Positions 59,176 through 64,000 of a stretch of 64,000 nt of DNA are shown here, in pieces. This stretch comes from Lachnospiraceae bacterium UBA3632 (GTDB lineage Bacteria > Bacillota > Clostridia > Lachnospirales > Lachnospiraceae): contig DFKZ01000039.1 of NCBI GenBank assembly GCA_002373975.1, forward strand, positions 1-64,000, written 5' to 3'. Made by a program: the position numbers and the translations under genes. The notes under the pieces are model-generated. The model was not told the origin of the DNA. It searched no databases and worked only from the letters and a program-made list of their open reading frames with translations. The stretch's first letter is position 1, and each line of letters starts with the position of its first letter.

Positions 59176-60213
59176 CTATCTGGTCTGAAGAAATATCTGT
59201 TCGCGTTTGGCGGCTTCATCCTCGGGGTACATCTCAAGATAACTGCCTATCAGAGCCTGGGCTTTTTTGAACTCCCCCAGATGTTCATAGGCAACGATCT
59301 CGTTAAAGGCAAGGCTGCGCATAACCGAGGGATCTCCTGCCTGCATTCCCGCCTGTATGGCGTCCAGAGCTTTGGCATATTCCCCGAGTTTCATCCTGCA
59401 GATGGCAAGCTGATCGTATATCAGGCACTCCGACGAATTCCTTGCAAGAAAGCTTTCGTATACATTGGATGCATAATTGTACTCGCCTATGGCTTCATAG
59501 GATCTGCCCAGATACAGCGTGGCTTCCGCACTGTCCTGATCGGCATTTCTGGCCTCCTCCAGGGAAACAGCGGCAGTCTGGTAATCCTCCATGTAATAAT
59601 ATAGCTTACCCTTATCGAGGGCGGAAATGTTCTTTTCGGATCCGTCAAGAATGCCGCTTATGTACTCTAGCCCGGCTTCTTTATAACCTGCATCATCAAG
59701 CATCATAAATATCTTGATAACAAGAGCGGTATCGTCAGGTGTGATGGATGCCGCTTTGTCAAAGTCGTCCTTCGCCATGGAGAACATGTCCAGCTTAAGG
59801 CGCATGCATCCTCTAAGGTAATATGCTTTTGATTCTTCCCTAAGGTCTATGATCGAAGAATAAACAGCCTCGGCGGCTTCATAATCACCCAGCCCGGCAT
59901 AAGCATCCGCAAGATAATAGTTTATATCGTAATCAATGTCCCTGATGAATCCGTCGCTGAGGGAGAGGGCTTCCAGAAAACTGTCCCTGGCTCCTTCGTA
60001 ATCAGCCTGACCCAGTTTGGCAATGCCCCTTCCCCTCGCTATGAGGCGCATATCCTCGCCCGCTTCCTGTGCTTCATCAAAAAGCACCAGCGCATCACTA
60101 TACTGCAATGCGCTGATCTGCTGCATTCCTTCTTCAGTTTTACTGTTTGCCCGGCTGCAGCCTGCCAGAATAAAAGCCAGGGCTGCAATGAGCACGAAGA
60201 AATATCTTTTCAT
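59176..60213 (-). CDS. TPR-repeat lipoprotein
   Basis: The 345-residue protein has a lipoprotein signal (MKRYFFVLIAALAFILAGCS, Cys in LAGC) and about eight TPR-like repeats (for example YSDALVLFDEAQEAGED, YEAAEAVYSSIIDL). It is probably an extracellular scaffold. The start at 60213 has no good ribosome binding site; an upstream start at 60249 would put the signal after a charged stretch and is not favoured. Its leader lies in a tandem 115-nt repeat. Confidence 0.85.
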   Translation of the reverse strand: MKRYFFVLIAALAFILAGCSRANSKTEEGMQQISALQYSDALVLFDEAQEAGEDMRLIARGRGIAKLGQADYEGARDSFLEALSLSDGFIRDIDYDINYYLADAYAGLGDYEAAEAVYSSIIDLREESKAYYLRGCMRLKLDMFSMAKDDFDKAASITPDDTALVIKIFMMLDDAGYKEAGLEYISGILDGSEKNISALDKGKLYYYMEDYQTAAVSLEEARNADQDSAEATLYLGRSYEAIGEYNYASNVYESFLARNSSECLIYDQLAICRMKLGEYAKALDAIQAGMQAGDPSVMRSLAFNEIVAYEHLGEFKKAQALIGSYLEMYPEDEAAKREQIFLQTR

Positions 60214-60230
60214 GGTTAAGTAAAAAAACA

Positions 60231-60455
60231 AGGTATCCGTGCGTGCCATAGGACACCACGCACGGCGTCGATGCTCCGCAAGTTAAGCGCGTAAATGCGT
60301 TCGCGCTTAACTCATCATCGCAAAGTACGCGATGATGTCGGGCTGAGGTATCCGCGCGTGCCATAGGACGCCACGCACGGCGTCGATGCTCCGCAAGTTA
60401 AGCGCGTAAATGCGTTCGCGCTTAACTCATCATCGCAAAGTACGCGATGATGTCG
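60231..60455. repeat. Tandem 115-nt repeat with three hairpins per unit
   Basis: Copy 1 (60231-60345) and copy 2 (60346-60455) are identical except for a few substitutions. Each holds a 9-bp hairpin at its start, an 11-bp hairpin (AGTTAAGCGCG, loop TAAATGCGTT) and a 9-bp hairpin with loop AAAGTAC. The block exactly fills the space between mscL and the TPR lipoprotein. Confidence 0.92.
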
Positions 60456-60456
60456 A

Positions 60457-60930
60457 CTATAATTGGCTGGTGCAGTGAGGGCAACGGGTTGCCTGGATGT
60501 CGATCTCCGAACGGCAGTAAGGGCACATCTTTGTGGTGGGCTCTTCTTTTCCTTCTGCCTGCTTTTTCTTGGTAGCATTCCTGATTGCGTTGATTCCCTT
60601 TATAAGTAAGAAAAGTGCAAGCGCGGTGATGAGGAATGTGATTATTGCGGAGATAAAGTTTCCGAAGCAAAAAACAGGATACTCGATGCCGGCATCGAAA
60701 TAGTCATTGAGCCATGTGATCCACGGAAATTTGACGGTAAGATTCATGCTGTCAAAGCTGAATCCTCCGAATATGGTATTAATGAACGGATTAAGAATAT
60801 CAGCAACAAGCGAATTTACTATCGCTGTAAAAGCACCGCCGATGATGATACCGACAGCCATGTCAAGGACATTTCCCTTTGTGATAAATTCTTTGAATTC
60901 TTTGAAAATACCTTTTTTCTTTCCACTCAT
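60457..60930 (-). CDS. mscL: Large-conductance mechanosensitive channel with zinc ribbon
   Basis: The 157-residue protein has the MscL N-terminal helix and TM1 (FKEFKEFITKGNVLDMAVGIIIGGAFTAIV) and TM2 (ISAIITFLITALALFLLIKGI), then a short charged linker and a Cys4 zinc ribbon (CPYCRSEIDIQATRCPHC) in place of the usual C-terminal helix. It releases solutes upon osmotic downshock. A start at 60981 exists, but GGAGG at 8-nt spacing supports the ATG at 60930. Promoter at 60990-61018. Confidence 0.94.
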   Translation of the reverse strand: MSGKKKGIFKEFKEFITKGNVLDMAVGIIIGGAFTAIVNSLVADILNPFINTIFGGFSFDSMNLTVKFPWITWLNDYFDAGIEYPVFCFGNFISAIITFLITALALFLLIKGINAIRNATKKKQAEGKEEPTTKMCPYCRSEIDIQATRCPHCTSQL

Positions 60931-60989
60931 TTTTTTATCCTCCGAAAGGTTATAATATTGCCGGCGCACCATGCGCTCCAAACGCTTTT

Positions 60990-61018
60990 ATTGTACCAAT
61001 TTTAACTCGCATCATCAA
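60990..61018 (-). promoter_or_regulatory. Promoter of mscL
   Basis: TTGATG (61013-61018), 17 nt, TACAAT (60990-60995) on the minus strand; a small GCGC hairpin lies in the leader. Confidence 0.65.
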
Positions 61019-61063
61019 GGCTTTTTGGCAAAATTATACAAAAGAGACAGCCCTTTTTTCTAC

Positions 61064-61092
61064 TTGACTCCGGCGCTGTAAATCATTATATT
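61064..61092 (+). promoter_or_regulatory. Promoter of comEC
   Basis: TTGACT (61064-61069), 17 nt, TATATT (61087-61092), followed by a ~35-nt leader with AGGGG 8 nt before the GTG start. Confidence 0.65.
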
Positions 61093-61132
61093 TTATTCTA
61101 AATTCTTTACCGCAGATTAAGGGGAAAATGCT

Positions 61133-63592
61133 GTGAAAAGACCACTGTTTTTTGTGTGTCTCTGTGTCACAGCCGTCGTTGCCGTCCTTGGTCTGTCAGG
61201 TGTTTTCACCCATCCGTTTAAAAGTGAAATAATCTCCGGTACAGACAGTAAGCCGGTATATGTTTCGGGCACCGTTTCGCGCAGGGACTCCAAATACTAT
61301 TATTTAAAAGAATTACATTTCTGTGATGAGAAATCCGACCTGCTTCCCGGACTGAAAAAAAGGGCGACGGTTATTGTCAGCAGAGAGGATCTGACCTGCT
61401 TTCTGCCTGTGGGAAGCAGTGTCTGTCTGCGTGGCAGATTCTCTGCATTTAAGCACGCAACCAATCCCGGTGAATTTGATATGTCGGATTATTATGCGGA
61501 GCTTGGTATGATCGGGAGGATTTCAGATCCATCAATCGAATCAGGGCCATACGGAAAAAGTGCATTTTCTGAAGGGCTTGCTGCCGCACGCGAATCCTTT
61601 GAAAAAAGGCTGTATACGATTTTCCCCGGGCGGGAGGCTTCGATCCTTGCCGATCTGCTTCTCGGGGAGCGTGCGGGGCTTGATGAAGATATCAAAAAGC
61701 TTTATACCCGCTGCGGAATAGCTCATATTCTGTCCATTTCCGCTCTTCATGTCTCTATCATCGGGATGGGCCTGTATGGGCTTCTTCGCAGATTGAGGGT
61801 ACCTGTTCCGGTATCGGCGCTGATCGGTGCCTCAGTACTTATCATTTACGGAATAATGACCGGCATGAGCATTTCGGCAATGCGCGCTATAGGAATGTAT
61901 ATTTTAAAGCTGGGAGCGGATGTTTGCGCCAGGACCCCGGACAGAGCCACCAGCCTTATGCTTGTGTGCGCGCTTTTGGCTGTTTTTCTTCCGTCAAGGA
62001 TACTCAGCTGCGGTTTTCTTCTTTCTTTCGGCGCTGTGGCGGGGATCAGCTTTGTGGCGCCGGCGATTTACAGCTATGCCCGCGGCGTAAAAAGCTATCT
62101 CCGGCCCGGTGTGGCGGCGGGGCATGAGTGCTTTGCGTCTATGTATTTTCACAAGGCCTGCAAAGCTTTTTTCTCATCACTGAATGCAAGTTTTTCCGCC
62201 GCTCTCACAACCCTGCCCGTCATCCTGTGGTTCTACTATGAAGTGCCGGTATATGGCGTTTTTCTGAATATTGTAATTCTGCCTTCTATGTCCCTGTTAA
62301 TGATCAGCGCACTTATCGCCATGCTCATACCCGGAGGTGGCATACTGGGCACTCCCGCATATTTTATCCTAAGAGGGTTTGAAGTACTGTGCCGCCTTAC
62401 CGACAGGCTGCCCGGCGGTATGTGGAACCCGGGGAGGCCTGCTTTGTGGGAAGTGATCCTGTACTATACGATTTTGCTGCTTTTTGTACTGTTTTCCGAC
62501 GAAGAAAAAAGAATCCGGATGTTCCGTGCCATATCTTCCCTTTTGAGCCGTAAAAAATCCTGTATCCGACTTCCCGAAGGCCTTCGAACGAGACACTTTA
62601 TACCTGCTTTTAAAAATCTCTCTCCATTTTTTATGGTAATCCTAATGGTATTTCTGATGGTTTTTCTTATGGCGCTGCCCCGCCTTCCCAAAAACTCCCT
62701 TATCATGCTGGATGTGGGTCAGGGGGATGGTTTTATTTACTATACGGATGCCCGGGAGGTTTATCTATTCGATGGGGGTTCATCATCCAACAATTCTCTC
62801 GGGCAGTATATGCTGAAACCGGCACTTAAATACTACGGTTTTTCACATATAGATGCAGCATTTGTCTCCCACCCGGATACCGACCATCTGAGCGGGCTGA
62901 TGGACATACTTGAAAACAGGGATGATTGGGGATTTAAGGTCGATGAGGTGGTTTTGCCGGGATGTGTCGCGGGGGATCTGCGTATCGTGGATGGCAATAC
63001 AGACAACTATGGTTTACATAATTCAAGTGTCGGTGTCAGTGATGATAGTTTACATAACTTCATGAAGCTTATTCTCCTTGCTTCTACGGAATGCGGGAAA
63101 AAGCAGGTGGTCATTTCCTATATGGATGCCGAAGATGAGTGGAAAAGCGGCTGTAACCGTTTCATATGCCTTCACCCCACTGCGAGCTTTTCCGCCGAAG
63201 AGCCGAATGAGATGTCGGAATGCATACTCGTTGACTTTTATGGGGATTTGTCCAAAACGCTCCTTCTTACCGGAGATGTACAGGGCTCCGGGGAGGAAGC
63301 CATGACTTCGGAACTGCAAAAAATAATGGCGGACAAACCTTTAACAATTCTAAAGGTTGCCCACCATGGCTCGAAATATTCAACGCCTGCCGATTTTCTA
63401 AAGGTGGCATCACCGCACCTCGCCCTCATAAGTGCGGGCCGTAATAATCGTTACGGTCACCCTCATAAAGAGGTTATCTCCCGGCTCGGGGATGCAGGCT
63501 GCGTAATTCTTTCTACCAAAGAAAGCGGCGCGGTTATATTATACATCTCACGCGCAAAAATAGCAGTGCGGATCAGTTCCTGCCGCAACTGA
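61133..63592 (+). CDS. comEC: ComEC/Rec2 DNA-uptake channel with metallo-beta-lactamase domain
   Basis: The 819-residue protein has an N-terminal OB-like domain (about 35-150), a Competence domain of 8-10 membrane helices (LLLGERAGLDEDIKKLY, ISALHVSIIGM), and a C-terminal metallo-beta-lactamase domain (DVGQGDG, SHPDTDHLSGL, KVAHHGSKYSTP). It would pull single-stranded DNA into the cell and degrade the other strand. The GTG start has AGGGG 8 nt upstream. A ~50-residue polar insert sits in the lactamase domain (DNYGLHNSSVG region). No comEA or comEB is present. Confidence 0.93.
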   Translation: MKRPLFFVCLCVTAVVAVLGLSGVFTHPFKSEIISGTDSKPVYVSGTVSRRDSKYYYLKELHFCDEKSDLLPGLKKRATVIVSREDLTCFLPVGSSVCLRGRFSAFKHATNPGEFDMSDYYAELGMIGRISDPSIESGPYGKSAFSEGLAAARESFEKRLYTIFPGREASILADLLLGERAGLDEDIKKLYTRCGIAHILSISALHVSIIGMGLYGLLRRLRVPVPVSALIGASVLIIYGIMTGMSISAMRAIGMYILKLGADVCARTPDRATSLMLVCALLAVFLPSRILSCGFLLSFGAVAGISFVAPAIYSYARGVKSYLRPGVAAGHECFASMYFHKACKAFFSSLNASFSAALTTLPVILWFYYEVPVYGVFLNIVILPSMSLLMISALIAMLIPGGGILGTPAYFILRGFEVLCRLTDRLPGGMWNPGRPALWEVILYYTILLLFVLFSDEEKRIRMFRAISSLLSRKKSCIRLPEGLRTRHFIPAFKNLSPFFMVILMVFLMVFLMALPRLPKNSLIMLDVGQGDGFIYYTDAREVYLFDGGSSSNNSLGQYMLKPALKYYGFSHIDAAFVSHPDTDHLSGLMDILENRDDWGFKVDEVVLPGCVAGDLRIVDGNTDNYGLHNSSVGVSDDSLHNFMKLILLASTECGKKQVVISYMDAEDEWKSGCNRFICLHPTASFSAEEPNEMSECILVDFYGDLSKTLLLTGDVQGSGEEAMTSELQKIMADKPLTILKVAHHGSKYSTPADFLKVASPHLALISAGRNNRYGHPHKEVISRLGDAGCVILSTKESGAVILYISRAKIAVRISSCRN

Positions 63593-63598
63593 TCCCGG

Positions 63599-64000
63599 TT
63601 ACACCGAGCTTCCTGTTTTTATGCAGATCATACCGATGTCGGTCTGGTCCTCTGATACCTCCCGTAATGCCCTTTCAAGAGACTCCTCATCTCTTGCGAA
63701 AAAAAGACACTCAAGTCTTTCCCTGTCATCGGTGATGGAGGTTTTTGAACCTGCTAATACCAGGGTCGCGCCTTCTTCCAATATGATGATATCATCTCCG
63801 GAATAAAACAGTGCCGTCGCACTCACCCTGCCAAAAGAGCTCTGAAGCAGACAGGCGCAAGGCCCCGATATCAGTGCACAGTTACCTGCGCAGAAAGCAA
63901 ATGATATCTCTCCCTTTTCGGATCTTTCCCGCAAATCGGCAATTTTCTTTTCTTCAAGAAGTTCTTCAAATAAAGTTTCTCTGTCGTTTCCCGGGGATGT
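63599..64000 (-). CDS. C-terminal part of an unidentified protein (extends past window end)
   Basis: The open frame continues to the window edge (at least 133 codons) with a helical segment (RETLFEELLEEKKIADLRE) followed by alternating strands (GRVSATALFYSGDDIIILEEGATLVLAG) and a C-terminal helix/strand (DQTDIGMICIKTG). Its end resembles the last strand of PP2C-type phosphatases only weakly, so I make no functional call. It converges on comEC with 6 nt between. Confidence 0.6.
   Translation of the reverse strand, partial: TSPGNDRETLFEELLEEKKIADLRERSEKGEISFAFCAGNCALISGPCACLLQSSFGRVSATALFYSGDDIIILEEGATLVLAGSKTSITDDRERLECLFFARDEESLERALREVSEDQTDIGMICIKTGSSV

Noticed and set aside
60231..60455. 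CRISPR-like repeats
   Set aside because: Only two directly adjoining 115-nt copies with no spacers and no cas genes.

Overview
The window looks like a chromosome segment of a motile, anaerobic, low-to-mid GC Gram-positive bacterium of the Lachnospiraceae (Butyrivibrio/Pseudobutyrivibrio-like). This rests on Clostridia-type genes (NusG domain II protein next to a Gx/HepS-I-type membrane protein, long PyrF, zinc-ribbon MscL, DUF5050, DUF1653 and DUF5685 proteins, a FliB-type flagellin methylase, CheX/CheY), strong GGAGG ribosome binding sites and sigma-A promoters. The genus is inference. There are no rRNA genes, phage integrases, IS transposases or CRISPR arrays. Three tRNA genes are present: Pro(TGG), cut by the window start, Arg(ACG) and Pro(AGG).

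Layout. 0.1-6.6 kb: a minus-strand run of housekeeping and sugar genes (YdcF-like, YfcE, RdgB, a zinc-less amidase homologue, a THUMP RNA methyltransferase, a GH27 alpha-galactosidase, a HAD hydrolase). 6.6-9.2 kb: repeats, tRNA-Arg and a chemotaxis-like cluster (receiver-Hpt, CheX, CheY). 9.2-17.3 kb: an alpha/beta hydrolase, a zinc-ribbon membrane protein, an ABC-F ATPase, a PHP phosphoesterase, Maf, PheA and a DUF815 ATPase. 17.4-24.0 kb: a tight seven-gene minus-strand operon (fliB, M48-type peptidase, thioesterase, folB-folK fusion, SmtB-like zinc sensor, ppk1, DUF5050). 24.0-28.3 kb: NusG-II plus Gx transporter facing the folate operon DUF1653-folC-folE-folP. 28.4-37.6 kb: a kinase, tRNA-Pro(AGG), a NodB-like barrel protein behind a perfect consensus promoter, an Lsa-type ABC-F ribosome-protection gene with a ~355-nt attenuator-like leader, a GltS-like transporter and a PlsC protein. 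37.6-43.2 kb: an AT-rich island of three polytopic GT-C-type membrane proteins. 43.2-51.1 kb: a frameshifted zinc-ribbon gene, a coiled-coil protein behind a sigma-28-like promoter, an intact zinc-ribbon paralogue, aquaporin, methionine aminopeptidase, a histidine-free Fur-family regulator, NrdG, and DnaJ/DUF5685/zinc-ribbon genes. 51.2-64 kb: a hybrid histidine kinase, tandem aspartoacylase-like genes (one without metal ligands), TetR, DUF6508, an FAD oxidoreductase, PyrF, a TPR lipoprotein, MscL, ComEC and a gene running off the right end.

The folate genes are split between two operons: folB/folK sits with fliB and ppk, while folC/folE/folP form their own unit. Phosphorelay parts (CheY, CheX, receiver-Hpt, hybrid kinase with Hpt) could connect, but nothing here proves it.

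The most unusual signals are: (1) a family of intergenic hairpins with different 9-11 bp stems but a near-constant 7-nt loop GTACTTT/AAAGTAC at four loci, with a second hairpin type beside two of them; (2) two separate pseudoenzymes that keep their fold but have lost all metal and catalytic residues; (3) the Lsa leader with a 3-codon uORF, an intrinsic terminator and a competing hairpin; (4) a Fur-family protein with nine cysteines and no histidine next to a Fur-box-like palindrome; (5) a CUG start codon coupled to an upstream stop; and (6) a likely leaderless divergent gene.
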